Under the pieces are notes generated by a model. It searched no databases, was not told the DNA's origin, and saw only the letters and a program-made list of their open reading frames with translations. Positions 1-13,900 of a stretch of DNA of 64,000 bases are shown in pieces. Every line of letters begins with the position of its first letter. Position 1 is the stretch's first letter. The DNA is from Trichobilharzia szidati (Eukaryota; Platyhelminthes; Trematoda; Strigeidida; Schistosomatidae), in assembly GCA_944472155.2 (NCBI GenBank), contig OX235277.1:24996804-25060803 (forward strand). Reading direction: 5' to 3'. The translations under genes were made by a program, and so were the position numbers.

Positions 1-1109
1 CTAGAAAAACTTAATTACCCTGGATTTGATCATTTATACAATGAAGATCACTTATACTGATGAAGGGTAGTTCCAAACAAGGAGGAAACAGACTATCCAC
101 TCCCCACATCAGGGTTGAATTGAAATATCCCTTGAAAATGGTCAGATTTTCACAAACTCAAGACTTAAAGAAAAGTATTTTCAATGTATTTAATTCAAAT
201 CAATAAAGCTCACATTTTCAGAAACACGAAAAGACTTATGTCATTTACAGCAATATTAGAATTTCATTAACCTGAAATAATAACATAATTGCACGAGAGA
301 AAAAAAATAAAAACAACGACTGAATTCTTATGACATTCATAAATACCGCGGTGAATTTTCTTTAAACAATAACTTGACAAATAAACAGACAAACAAACGA
401 ACATACCGGAAAGCGTAACTAGTTTAGACTAAAGTGACAATTTCAGTCTTACTTTCAAACAATCCTGGTGATTTCTGAAGATTGTAAAGTGTCTAGATTT
501 GAAAAATCATATACCGCGGTAAAGATTAAATACTAATCAGTAATGATAATAATAATAGTAATAATGGTGTTGTAAGTATGTCAAACATTTGAGTTGACTA
601 AAATCACATAAAAGCAATTTCTTCTTGTTATTCTCTGTTTTTCTGTTGCATTTCGAATTAAAATAGACTAAAAAGAGAAGAAATTTAAAAATCTAAACTC
701 TTGTCAATGTTCAATAGATTCAACGAATGATGTTTTTGTTTTTTTAAATGAAATTTTTCGCACGCGCGTAATTTGAATTTGGAATTGCTTTCAGTAGGCA
801 ATGTTACTCATTAGTTGAAAATTAAGTTTTAGTGAATGTAAATATATTTATGTCTCAATTATTTGTGATAGGAAGCGATACAGTTATGACAAAGCAAAAC
901 ATTGAACAAATGATTTGTTTAAAAGATTAGTTCTATTTAACCTCAAAGTTTAAAATTTCTGATAGCTAATGTTAGGAATGAAATTGATATCAATTAACAA
1001 ACAAACAAGCAAGCAAACAAGCAGACATACACATTCATACACACAGAAAAACGCGCTAAAAAGGTTTTGAGTATACATTTATCTCTGTATATATATTATG
1101 TATAGTAGG
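1..1109. other. AT-rich sequence downstream of the innexin stop codon
   Basis: No coding region or recognisable repeat is seen. On the minus strand this stretch follows the innexin stop codon, so its right part is probably the 3' untranslated region. I found no AATAAA close to the stop on the minus strand, so the transcript end is not placed. Small tracts of GATAAT-like and AAACAAGC-like simple sequence occur near 541-565 and 1000-1030. Confidence 0.5.
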
Positions 1110-1935
1110 TTAGACTATATCATCTGTGGAATTACCTAACCGTCGTGAATGTGACCGATGCATATTATTTTGTTTCATTTTATTACTAGTAGATAATTGA
1201 CTCCCGAAATGCGCCGAGTGACTGCCCAGTAAATTATCATCATGTTCATCTGTTGATAGCGGGAATTTTGAAAGTTTAAAATCATGTCTATGCGCTGTTT
1301 CTTGTGCTTGTTGTTGTTGTTCTAGTTGTTGTTGTTCGGCGTTTTCGTCATCATCTCCGTTAGGTTTAAGATTTTCCATCCAAAAGTAAGGGTTGACAGC
1401 TCCCGGTAATCGACTATATGTGATATACGGAGCTGGTAATCCTTTCCATTGATGTAATAGCTCATGCATAGAAGAAGGCGTCGAATCTTTTGCAGTTTGA
1501 TGTTGAATATTCCCAGGTAGGCTTATATGTGGTTTATTTAAACAAATATATGTTGTACTAGGTTCAGGGATAATTTGTTCATTACACAAATACTGATAAC
1601 TTTGCCATAGATCAGCAGTTAATTCACCCGCCAGTAGAATACCACAATTCGCTGTAATCAAGCGTATTACAAATAGACCATCTAAGCCTAGATAATAATT
1701 CACAAATTCTTGTATTCTAATCTCGGTTTTTAAATCTTTATTAATAGGAATTAAATTTAATACTTTTAAATGATCTGTAATAAATTTGATTCGTGCTGTT
1801 GGCCAATAGATTCGATAGAACCAAACAATAAAACTGATCAGCGTTATAAAGGCAATCAGCACGTGCCAAAACCATAAGAAGATGTAAATTTTCTCTAAGA
1901 ACATATTCAGCGGTAGAACACATTGAAGAGTATAA
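1110..1935 (-). CDS. Innexin exon 6 (second loop cysteine, TM4, C-terminal tail, stop)
   Basis: The acceptor CTACATTTCAG precedes T TAT ACT, restoring [20 protein letters not shown], the highly conserved innexin loop 2/TM4 border with Cys453. TM4 is [20 protein letters not shown]. The cytoplasmic continuation includes [18 protein letters not shown] and LWQSYQ, usual for innexins. It is followed by a polar tail with an acidic NGDDDENAE and Gln-rich patch, ending DDIV and TAA at 1112-1110. Confidence 0.95.
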
Positions 1936-4900
1936 CTGAAATGTAGAATAAAACGAAGATTAGTCAGTACATTACTGAATATATATTTATACATTAATAA
2001 AATAATAAAATCATTTTGATTGGACACTAGTAACTAGTGTGATGTGTCTAGTCTATCTATCTATCTATCTACAGGAGGTCAATCGCGAGCCCGAATAGCT
2101 CACTGGTTGGCAATGTCTCTGACTGCAGGCGGCACTGGGTGACGCGGGTTCGAATGTCAGAAGGGACATGAGTGTTCCTTCGAGATTGCAGATATGCCTT
2201 GCTGAAGAGTGCCAACTAGGACGAAACCTAGGTCCTAGCAAGGCTTCCTTTGGCCGATTGCCTCCAACCATCTAATATCACAATAAAATCATATCTATTT
2301 TGAACTAGTAATTAAGGGGCTTTTAGAGGTTGAGGCTGTTGACGTTCACGGATAGTATAAAGTATACTAACGCAAGATCTAATACCCACAACTTCTATAG
2401 TATTCGTTCCGCGTAGACCAAAGGCGAGGCGAAACACCAGAATTGACCGCCCAAATTAGGAGTTATATTTCAGGACCGAATTGGAGTGCGAGATGATTGG
2501 TTAACTAGCTAGGGATCGTGAACGAACGAACGAAAGTGACACGACGGTGTACTAAATGCCGTGGATGCTTGCCTGGAAGCCTTCAGTTAAACAAGTTGAC
2601 TCAAAGAGTGAGGGTCAGCATCCAATGTTCAGTGATGAATGCTGTGGTCAATAATAATTCTGGGGAATTTTATCTACCGCTACAGGCTTCTGGTTCGAAT
2701 CTTACTGCACATAGTAGTTCGTACTCTCTGGGGTTCGAGGCCAGGAATTTATGGGTACAAGGTTAGCTCCTAGACCATTCAGTTACTTAAACCTTAGCAG
2801 GCGGTCAGTGAATCTCATCTTCTGCCGATTGATCTGATGCACACAAACGACTGGTTGTATACAGGAAGTTACTGGAAGTCCTAGCAAGAAGTCTTGACCA
2901 GTGGGATCCAGTAAGACAACTGGAAGAAGAGTCAATCGCCTATGAAATTGGCTCACGATTGAGACATTGCAAAAGTTAGGCCAGTGAATCAGCTCCCGGT
3001 GTCTGAATGGTCTACTAGCTCGAGTTGGCGGATAAGAGTGCTACTGGAGAGTCCTAAATAGGGAAGAAACAACTGTCCTAATTTTCCAGTGGTTCTCCAA
3101 CTGATGTCAGCTTGTGATTTAACTTGCAACCAATCAAATCCCTGTAAGCCGACACTTGATAACTAGTCTAATCGACGCCCACAAGAGATTTCCACCAGTT
3201 AGTCCCTTTTACAGATTTCGACAAAACAACCTAGTTTATGCGAAACACGTGTAGAGTATTTGCGCAGCACTTTTTGGACATTCTGATCACACACGAGTAC
3301 TTGTCACGTAGATTTATGCAGAAGGCAATACAGCATCAATTATTACAAAGCAGGTCAAGGTCACGAATAAGTGGTAGGGAGATGACGTAGGAATGTGGGG
3401 TAGGAAGAAAGAAGGAAGAGGGTGAGAATATTATTAAGTACATTGAACTTTGATACTAAATTGGATTACCAAGGCAGGTCCAAAGTAATGATGAATGATT
3501 TTTGATCACAAAGGGCAGGTTTAATTCTTTTTATGGCCAAGGCTTCAACGAATTTAAGTATGTGACCCAACGTTGTTTTATATATGGGTTGAAAGGTATT
3601 ATGAAATCAACCGTCTATATGATATGCTTCGCCATAGATGATGTTCCACATCTATTTCTGGGATCATTTTTATTCGGTGGTTTAATGTATTGTTGCAGCC
3701 TTAACCTGCAGGGACCGATGGGTCCTCCCTATGTACCTGTGACCACGCATACATGTAAACTTGGGATGTGACATAATCGTAAGGGTTCAGAGGAATACGT
3801 AGACATCGTTTTCTCTATGGAAATAAGTTTGCCTGCATAATAAGTTCTATTAAGCCTTGGCGATAGAAAGGGCCTAAACCTGTCTTATGCCTCCAAAAAT
3901 TATTTGGGATTATTTCATACAGCCTGTTCCCTTTTAGTAGTTTGAATAAAGAAAGAACGAACATATTTGCAGGATATAATATGGGCTCGTTTTGTTTCGT
4001 GAATTCTGTGTCTTCAGCTGCACACATCCTAAATAAATTAATTGTAAGTTACAAAATGGTGTTTGAGCATGCTTTTTACAATGAAGTCTAGTTATAGATG
4101 AAAGTATAGGCTACATAATTTCAAAGAGGATGTTAGCAGGCAATTATTCAGTGTTAAAAGAGTAACTATTCATTTAGTAATTAGACAAGAAGGTGGAGTT
4201 CTGTTTTCGCTTGGAAAAAAGGATGGACTAGAGACAATATACAAGATAGAACAACAGACAAAATTTCTGCATATTATGGTTGAGAGTTCAGGCGGGTAGG
4301 GGTGAATAATAGTTTAACGTTATTCTGACCTTGGACTGTTTTTGGAATTGTTTGGCATGTGATTCTTGCCGGCAGAGTTTTCGATCTCATCCTGTGAGTA
4401 ATATTCTGCTTGATTCTTAGTACTTGTTTTGTATTTACAAATTAACCTTCCATATTAGTTTGTTAATTAGATGTATCACACAGTCAGTGAGACAGTATCA
4501 TTTACTGGATGACAATGTTTCGAACACAATTGATTTATTCTTCATAATCATATCAGTTATAATCACATGACTTCGAAACTTCAGTTTTATAGTTTTCTTT
4601 GTTCTCTCTTATGTGTCTTAGGGGTAGTAGAATCTTCCAGATATCTCGGAAAGGTGTATAATCATTCCTTATATGCGTGTTTGCAATTGATTCGATAAAC
4701 GAAGCTTCCGTTATCAATCTCTCCCTCCACCCTGCTGCTACCTTAGATTTTAAAACTGCCATCTTATCCCATCACATCCCGTTGTATCGTTGTGTGTAAT
4801 TGCATGTAGTGAGTGCTATAGCTGAACTATTCTCTAGATTTCTTATCTTATTCAGGTCAACCAATCTAGATTTTGCTAGGTTTTTATGTTCGGTTAGTCT

Positions 4901-7900
4901 GACTGCCCCTGTTGTACTAGTTTTACCTATGTATTTGACCTAACAATCATTCCATCAGGGTATTAGATAAACTAAATTATTTTGTTTCAAAGGCTCCACA
5001 GGAGTGATCCTTTAACCGACAAAGCTTGTTTCTGATTGAGTTTGTGCTTGTTTTGAATGCCAGCGCTTTCATTCCTGCCTTGTTAAGAATTCTGCATAAG
5101 GTTTCCGAGGTTCCTTCTTTCTATGTATGGAATTACTACTGATGATTTAGATTCCTGATTATTGGTGTTGTCGTTGTCTTGCGCATGTTTGACATGCATG
5201 CCGTCATTAATATTACTATTACCATAATTATTATCATTATTACTACTATCACTAATACCATTATCATTATTTATTTTATGATAACGGAAGCTTTATTTAT
5301 CGAATAAACTGCAAACACATGTAATAAGATTGATTCAACACCTGTCCAAGATATTTGGAAAATCCTACTACCCCTAAGACACGTAAGAGAGAACAAAGAA
5401 AACTATAAAACTCAAGTTTGGAAGTAGTGGGATTATAATTGATATGATTATGAAGAATAAATCAATTGTGTCCGAAACATTGTCATCCAGTAAATGATAC
5501 TGTTTCACTGATTGTGTGATGCATCTAATAAACAAACTAATATGGAATTACTTACTACCACAGTGCCCAAGTTTTACACATATATTAAGAAATTTATCTT
5601 GTTTGTATAGCCGCCTGACCACACTGGCAAGCACTGTACATTTGTAGACAAATAATCTTCTTTTTGCTACTGTCTCTCGAGCATTTTGTAACTGTGCCTC
5701 TCTCAAAGAATTTTCGGACAGCTATTGTGGTGAGAGCTGTCTACTAACCAAGTGGTGGACAGTAATTGAGGTCAATGTTTATGTATCAAATATTAGTCAT
5801 GTTGTGGTGAGAGATGGTTGCTGGCCAAATTGGTTGACAGTAATTGAGGTCAAAGGTCAAGGTGGACAGGCGGTTACAGTTAACATATAGACGAACTGAC
5901 ACAGCCACAAGAGATGCAAGGTTAACTTTGTGTGAGAAACAACCAATCAACAGACTGTATTTTCTACTAACATTGACCTACAATAATGTACATAAAATCT
6001 ATAAATACGTGTTGATTTTTCGTAATAAACGATCTGTTGCCTGGCCCTTGTCTTCTGTTGTTACACTATGAGGTAGGACACGAAGATCGGTTCCCCGCTT
6101 TCAGACCATCAAGAGTCAGTTTCGGTCAGCACACAGCTCGTTATTGCCCATAGTGATTCCAGAGAAATGGTACGCCTCACAGGTCAGCTGTCAGCGCTGC
6201 GAACTCGTGACTTGAAGGCTGGTTGCTGATTCATATCCTACTGCAACCAATAATTTTCACCTCACCAACTTCAATCCTCATGTGTCACCAACCAATCACA
6301 GCAGACTTAACGCGTGCAAATACAATTCGCAGATATATGGCTTAACTTTCTGAGAAACGGTCACAAGCAGTACAAATCAATACACAATCTACCAGCCGAA
6401 AAGGTTATCTTTCAGTCAGTGTTGCCAAAAACTATCGATTTTTCAAGTGTTCACTTAAACTTTCCGGCGTCTTTGGGATTTCCTCAATCACTTACATGAT
6501 ATATATATATATATTGTTAGACTTGATTTGTCTATAGTGAGAACAATCTAATCATGTAATAAATATGTAAGTCTACTTAATTTTCAGCATTTCCCCCAGA
6601 TTATTACAGACTAATAACTATTAAGCAGTTGTTTAGATTTTGTCTAATCCATGTTGCCTTTTTTATGCGTCTTCCCGCTGCCTAATTGCTAACAGTCTAC
6701 ATCTTGCCGATAGACCATTTTTCACTGATGGATTATGCTTTTTGTTCATCCTTCACTTAGGTGTATATGATTAGCGTAAGTACTATACAGACAGTTATGC
6801 TTTAATTAGCCTAATATATTTAGGTGTATATATATTCGCTTGAAAAGAATGTGATTAGATACGATGAATTATTAATATGTAATTATGTAATAAAGGCGGT
6901 CTTTTTTTCTTGCCTCTCTCTCTCCTCTGTTCAGCAACTCTTTTAGCTAAGGAAATATTATTTTCCACACAAATATTCCCTTTATGACTTTGAATAAAGT
7001 AAGAACAACGGCGGTTTGTGTAGAATAAGATGTCGGTTGACAGAAGACTCCGTTTTATTAGTTCAGGAGAATATGTTCTACAAGATGTGCATCAGTGGCA
7101 CAGCGGTAGCATGCTCGTCAGCCAAGCATGTGGTGTGGGGTTTGATCCCCGGCCAACGACGCACTCCTTTACCTCTCTAAGTCAGTAATAAGACTGGTAA
7201 AGAGGGAAGGTTAGGCATGAGACTAGCAACCCCATTCCGTAAAAATAAACACCACTGCTGCCGAAACTTAAATCCTCTAGCTTGAAGCCCTCCTAATGTT
7301 CCAGTGGGAACGTAAAGGAATTAAAAAAAGACGGGATTAGAGGAAGAATTTCTGACTGACGAAAAGATGTTGAAAAACAATGACTAAACTTCAAAGTTAT
7401 TAATAAGTACAGAATGTCTGAAGGCTCAAATGCTAGACAGATTATAGTGGGAAAACAGCTTATTTTCTTTCGATTCGATTTTAAAGGCAATGCTATTACA
7501 AGAATAGTTAATCGAAAGATTGAATTTCCCCACTAGCCATAACCTATCTTGCAGTTAAGTTGGTTCCCATCTATAGGACAACATACTGCTTGATGCAGTC
7601 GAAGGTAAACATATACCTTTCTCATGTTTACTCTAACTATGCATACAAATTTACGTATATCTGCGGGATCAGCTACATCGGTAGAGAAGAAAGAATAGGG
7701 GCACAGACCTTCTATTTTCTGAAGATGTTTCAAAAAATTCGATGTCCCAAGGGAACAAACGTTTACAGTAGTTTGACTACGGATTGATATTAGTTAGAAA
7801 ACTATTGGAAACTAGGGAGTACTGTACAACTGTTTTATCTTAGTTCGGGAATCATCGGCAGTACGCACCCACAATAGTGCCATCGCCAGACTTCTCATCA

Positions 7901-10900
7901 GTATGGGTCATGAGGTGGACATCAATAAATCCTTTAAAATTATCAATAGACAGAATAGTTCAATTCTCCTCAAATTCGCCCAAGCAATCTCTATCAAACG
8001 CCTGAAACCTGATTTATGTGTTCAGAAAGAAGCAGTTATCCATCTTTCCTTACCCAGGTAACCATTTGACCATGTAACGATCGGCTTCAATCCCTCTCCC
8101 TTTAGTGTAATTTTGCTTGTCTCTTGTTCTTATGGTATGAGTTGAACTCACCAATTGTTACTCAATTTATTAGTTACTCGTTATCTTTTAACCAGCTCTT
8201 GTCTTTATTACGCAACTCCCTTGTCACTGTATGCAAGCGTTTATTTCTTGTATTAACATGAATCTTCTTTGTATAAGCTTATATAAGTGTTATTTACTGA
8301 GCACTGCTCATTGAGTTCGGAGTCTCTTGTCAACTGACGTCATTTTACATTTAAAAGTATGTTGAAATTTTTCCGTACACAAGCTTAATAATTTCTTCAG
8401 GCTGTATGCGGCTGATGAGAAGCCGATGAAATAAACATTATTCTCAGTAACATTAATAGTAGTATTACCCAGTCGTCCACTTCGTCGCACATCCTTTCCG
8501 AGACCGTTGAAAAACACTATTCCGCATGACTGCAGAAAATTAGCGGTTGATCTGCAAGAATCGCAGTCACTGAACACCTCATCAACACCATCCTTTATGT
8601 CTCAACAAACTACCCCTTCAAAATAATCTACAAATTGAAGAGCATCCCACAAAAGATAATCCATTTTCGTCTCGTTTGCATTGGTAAAGCTGTGGTCACT
8701 CAGACAGAGAAACCAGAAGTCTGTATTATTATTATTGTATTATTGTTCCCTTGGGTTCCTAGTGGAACATAGGGCTTCAACTGCACGTCTCCACTTGCTT
8801 CTGTCTTCTGCTGTACTTTTCACCTGCATCCATGTAAGTCCATACTGTTTCAACTCCTCTTTACACGATCTCCACCATGTCACCCTTGGACGTCCCACTC
8901 GCCGCTTCCCTTTCGGGTTCCACTCGAGCAATGGCCTGACGCGCGATGTCACCCGATGGCCTCCTCATATTTGTTTGGCGATTGGTTCTTGTTTTGTTTG
9001 TTCCCATAGTTTCTTGTTGGTGATTCTTTCCGGCCATCTAATCTTTAGTATAGAACGAAGACAGCTGTTGATAAAGGTCTACAACAGGCTGTTGGAAATA
9101 TTCTATGTGATCCGCCAACTTTCTGACTTGACGTTTGTATGGAAAATCCGAATTTTGTTGTTGATGCTGAGTGACGAAGATTTCCAGATTGGTTTCAGGT
9201 TGATGAATGTGTTTCTCGCCTTTCCGATTCTCGATTTGACATCCTCGTCCGTTCCTCCTGTAGTTGAGACAATCCTTCCTAGATAAGTGAATGAAGTAAC
9301 CTCTTTCAAATCCCTCCCGTTGATGGTGATTGGCGGTGGATGTTGCTGCTGCTGCTGTTGTTGTTGGTTGGTTATTTTCATAACCTCCGTCTTGTCTATG
9401 TTCACCTGGATTCCTGTCTTTGCTGCCAGCCTCTTCGACCAGTTTGTCGGTTTTCGCTTGTAAGTCTTCGATTTTGTGTGACATCAAACATAAATCATCT
9501 GTATACATAAGTCAATTATTCAGTCATTTCTATTAGGCATAGTATTGATCGCTTTATTTCCTACCTTGACTTCTGTTTTTCAAACTCTTTCTAAAACTCT
9601 TCTGTTGCTTTCGATGTCTTGAGTAATATATTATATTTTGCCTTACTTCTGTGTACATTCTGATTACAACTCATTCAGTGAATTATTTATCTCATTACAT
9701 AACTCTACCTTTCTTCTTTCAATTTCACATACATATTGACTAATATTAACAAAACTATGATTATGGCAATTCATCTCTCTTTTTTCGATTACTGTCCTCT
9801 TTTGTAAAGATAAAAATTGTCTGTAAATTCAATTGTACTGATAAGGAGGCGGCGTTGGGGGGTGGAAGGAGGAAGTGAATTCGCCAAAAACAGCCTCTTC
9901 ACTGAACCACTTGTTTTGTTTCTATTAAAGCTGTAAGTAAAATAATCACAATAACTGCACTGATAACATAACAATTTCGAACACTTTCCTAATACCATAA
10001 TCCATAAAGCGTTGACTGCATAATGGAGAAAATCCCTCCTGAAAGATGTAATAACAATATTTATTTTTTTACTTATTTTGATGTGTTTTGACGAGTTGAT
10101 GACGGATTGATGTGAGTTAGAGAACTATTTAAAACAACCGTCCAATACTCGTCAAAACAAATCTAATCCTTACAAACTAACTGTTGAGAATGGCTTAGAT
10201 GTACTTTGATGATTGGACACTAGTAACTAGTGTGACGTGTCTAGTCCTTTGTTTGTTTGGTGCAGACTGAATTCTATCAGTCAGGTTTGCAATGTGGTCA
10301 CCATTCGAGGTGACTTGTCATCACGGAGCACATTGATTTGATGATATTAGATAATTGGAGGCATTCGGTCACAGGAAGCCTTGCCCAACCTAGGTTTTAC
10401 GCAGCCTTGAAGGAACACTCATGTCTTTTCTGACATTCGAACCCGTGTCACCCAGTGCCGCCTACAGTCAGAAACGTTACCACTGAGCTAGCTATTCGGG
10501 CTCGCGATTGACCTCCTGTAGGGTGATGGGCTACCTAGAATGGTGGCCACATTGCAAACCTGACTGATAGAATTCAGTCTGCACCAAACAAACAAAGGAC
10601 TAGACACGTCACACTACACTAGTTACTGACCAGTGTCCAGTCAAAGTAGCCACTACAGTCTTACAGGAGGTTAGTTGTAAGCCCGAATAGCTAGCTTAGT
10701 GGTGACGTTTCTGACTGTAGGTGGTACTGGATGGTGCGGGTTTGAATCTCCTCAGAAGGGACATGAGTTCCTTCAAGGTTACAGATACGCCTTGCTGACT
10801 GGTGAGTACCAACTAGCGCGACACCCAGGTTCAAAGCTTCCTGTGGCTGATAACCTCCAGCTATTTAATATCATCATATTGTTTGGATGTCTCAACTAAC

Positions 10901-13900
10901 TTTGGAATTATTATCCGTTAAACGTCTGGACTCTCCATCATTCTTCAGACATTTACATATCATATACTGATTTGATTCTTATTATTTGTCGTTGTTCATG
11001 TTTAATCCCCAATTTTAATGCTTCTATTTGTGGTTGCGTGATGATACACTGATAATGTGTTGTTTCACGGTGTCATTTTGTTTGAGTGAAGGGAAGGTCG
11101 TTCCAACCTAGGACTGTTTACGGGAAGACTTAGTGAGTGACTCTTGTGGACGGAGTTTTGATCCCATCATGTTGAGAATAGTCTACTTGAAGCCGAGATT
11201 CTTCCTATAGTTAAATTTTGGTTGATTAATCCTGTTGTGCAGTAATTGTATACAAGCTTGCCTTGTAACCGGAAGATCCTGGGTTCTAACCCCCGTGAGT
11301 GCGTACTGCCGAAGATTCACAAACTGGGATGAAACAGCTGTCCAGTACTCCTTGCTGTTTTCCAATGGTTCGCTAACTGATATCGATACGTGATCAACTC
11401 GTCAAAACATATCTAATCCTTACAATCCAACTACAGAAAGCACAGAAATTTACCTTGTTTTAAAAGCTGCCTAATGGCACTGCTGACCTTCATAGATGTG
11501 TCAACGATAAGTCTTTTTTATGTTGTTGTTTTTGTAGAGTTTTGTGACTATGCCTTTCCCAAATAAGTTTTATCAACTATGCAGCAGTACACAGAGATCG
11601 CTCTCCTGCCTTCGCACAGAAACGAGTCGGTTTTAGGCTCTACCAACTACTCTGCACCTATTTCAAAATTGATTTCAGTCACGAACTGAAACCAATTAAG
11701 GAGTGATTGAGAATTTAAGAGTAAGGCTTAGGGATTTTACTTTAGTTTGATGCATATAAACACCACGCATCCAAGATGGGATCATCACAAAATGGATCAA
11801 AACCTGCAGTTTGACAGACAAGCATGTTTACGATTCAAGCATTGGTTTAGAGTACTGTGACTCGTGAAACCACAGTTATCGTAAGGTTGCGCTGAAGATG
11901 TTGTCTAGAAGGAGGACGAAAGCTTTTCATTTGGACTCAACCATTGTAGATGACACAGCCAAATCAAAATAATCCATCTGATCTACAAATCTTCTCAATT
12001 ATTTTGAAATCACAGCTAGCCAATGCGATCTTTGAGCATCTTGTTAATGAACACGTGTAACCCAATTATCCTTACTTTTATTAAAACATAAGAACATCCG
12101 TTTTGTAGCCATTATTAAGGGAACGATTTATATTCAGAATAATCGGTGAACTTGTCTCTCTGATGCTGATAGATCATGGTGATCTCTACTGCAAGTCGGG
12201 AGTCATCAGAATGAATAGGCCATTCAATTCTAACCTAGTGAGTGAATGGCAACATTTTCACTTTATAATCGAAAGGTAGCTACCACTAAAGTGTCTCAAA
12301 AATTCAGAAAAATAAACTGTGGATGATACCTTCATTCTTTGTGAAAATAGTTCTGATAGAATTACAATAATTACTGAATTCAATGAAGTACATTTGGCTA
12401 TGAAATTCACATGCGAAGAGTAATCCTAAGACAGAATTTCCCTCCTGGATGTCCTACTTACAAGAAAACCAGATGGTAGCAGAAAAAGAAACTTGCATAG
12501 AGAAAGTACTTGGATAGGACAATATACACATTTTCACAGCTTCGTTCCTATCAAGTACAAACGAAATTTAGTGAAAACCCTCTGCCAAAGAGTAAGAGCC
12601 AAATGCTCAGAAGAAGTATTTGAAGATGAATTAGGCATTGTATATGATACTTTGATCGAAAATAGCTATCCCGAAGAATTTATCAAGAAACACACGGCAA
12701 AGAAAGCGGAAAAGGACTACTCACTATCTGTAAACTAGAAGCCTTTATATAAATATACGACTGCAATTCAAAGGCGTTATATCAAGTGAAATAATTACAA
12801 AGAAATTAAGAAAATCAGTTCAAAGAACTTTCAATACTGGCGAACTTCGCGTCTTATTCTCTACACAACCGATGGTGATTCTTTGACTGAAAGATGAAGT
12901 ACCTAGACTAGCGAGCCACTTCCAATTGTATCTACCAATTCAACTACGCTTATAGTGGAGCGAGTTATGTTGGCCGTTGCTCTAGGAACTTGAGTTTTCG
13001 TGCTCGAGAACATCTCCCACTATGGGTAAGGAAAGGTGTAGTTAAAATCATTGACAGTTCATTATTGGACTATCTGGTGCAAACCGGAAACAAAGCCAGC
13101 ATTGAAGAATCCTTCTCTATAATCCACCGGCTGCCTAATAAATTGCCGAAATCATCGAGGCACCGCGTACTCCAAACAGCAGAGGTTATTGCAATTCACC
13201 GCAAACAATCAGTGCTCTGTGTGCAAAAGAAGCAAGTCCAGCTAGCCACTACTGCCCTGGCCGTGCTTCAGTGGAGACTAGAAATTCAAAAATTTGTATT
13301 ATTATCTTTCCTAATGTTTCTGACATTCAGCTTATTTTATGTTTATGCTAATGAACTGTAATCTATTGATATTATTATTGATTAGATGTTATTTGAACAG
13401 CATTAATGTTGTTCATAACACTAATTCATTCATTCACTACTAAGGATGTATATATAACTGTAGAGCCTGATGATGAAGTTATCGAAAAGAGTATTCTTTG
13501 TTCAGTATCCATTCTTTTGAAAAACAAACTATTCACTAATCCTTAGAAATAGAGATGGATTGTACAAACGCTGAGGGGATCACTGAGTAGCAACATGCTC
13601 CAGGCAGAATCTCGACTAGAACCTATATAGGAAATGACTAGTTGAGCGAGAGGTCAAGGATGACATAGAGGTTATCCTATGAGAAGATAAAGAAAGATTA
13701 TCGACAATCCTGGGGTCCACCAAGAGAAAGACTGCAGAAAGCACATTGAAATGTTGGTGTGCTGTTTAATCTCTGCTTTCCACTAGGAACCTTAGGAATC
13801 AACAAATCAATACTTGGCAATTTAATACAGTATTTAAATTTTTAAGAATTAGTTTGTAGGGATTCTGTTTGTTTGAGGGTAGACTATGGATTGATATCAG

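Noticed and set aside
1741..1923. Minus open frame overlapping innexin exon 6
   Set aside because: Out of frame with the conserved innexin TM4 region; a shadow.
3502..3771. 89-codon plus open frame as an extra exon or gene
   Set aside because: No recognisable domain, no convincing splice sites, and wrong strand for the innexin.
8681..9286. 201-codon plus open frame as a gene
   Set aside because: It is the complement of the RTE coding region on the minus strand; the equivalent antisense frames recur at 52465, 56603 and 22901.
13470..13510. CTGATGATGAAGTTATCGAAAA as a hammerhead
   Set aside because: It has CUGAUGA and GAAA, but the intervening bases do not form a proper helix II directly after the core, and the copies at 54126 and 55300 do not restore it. 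Kept only as a PLE end motif.
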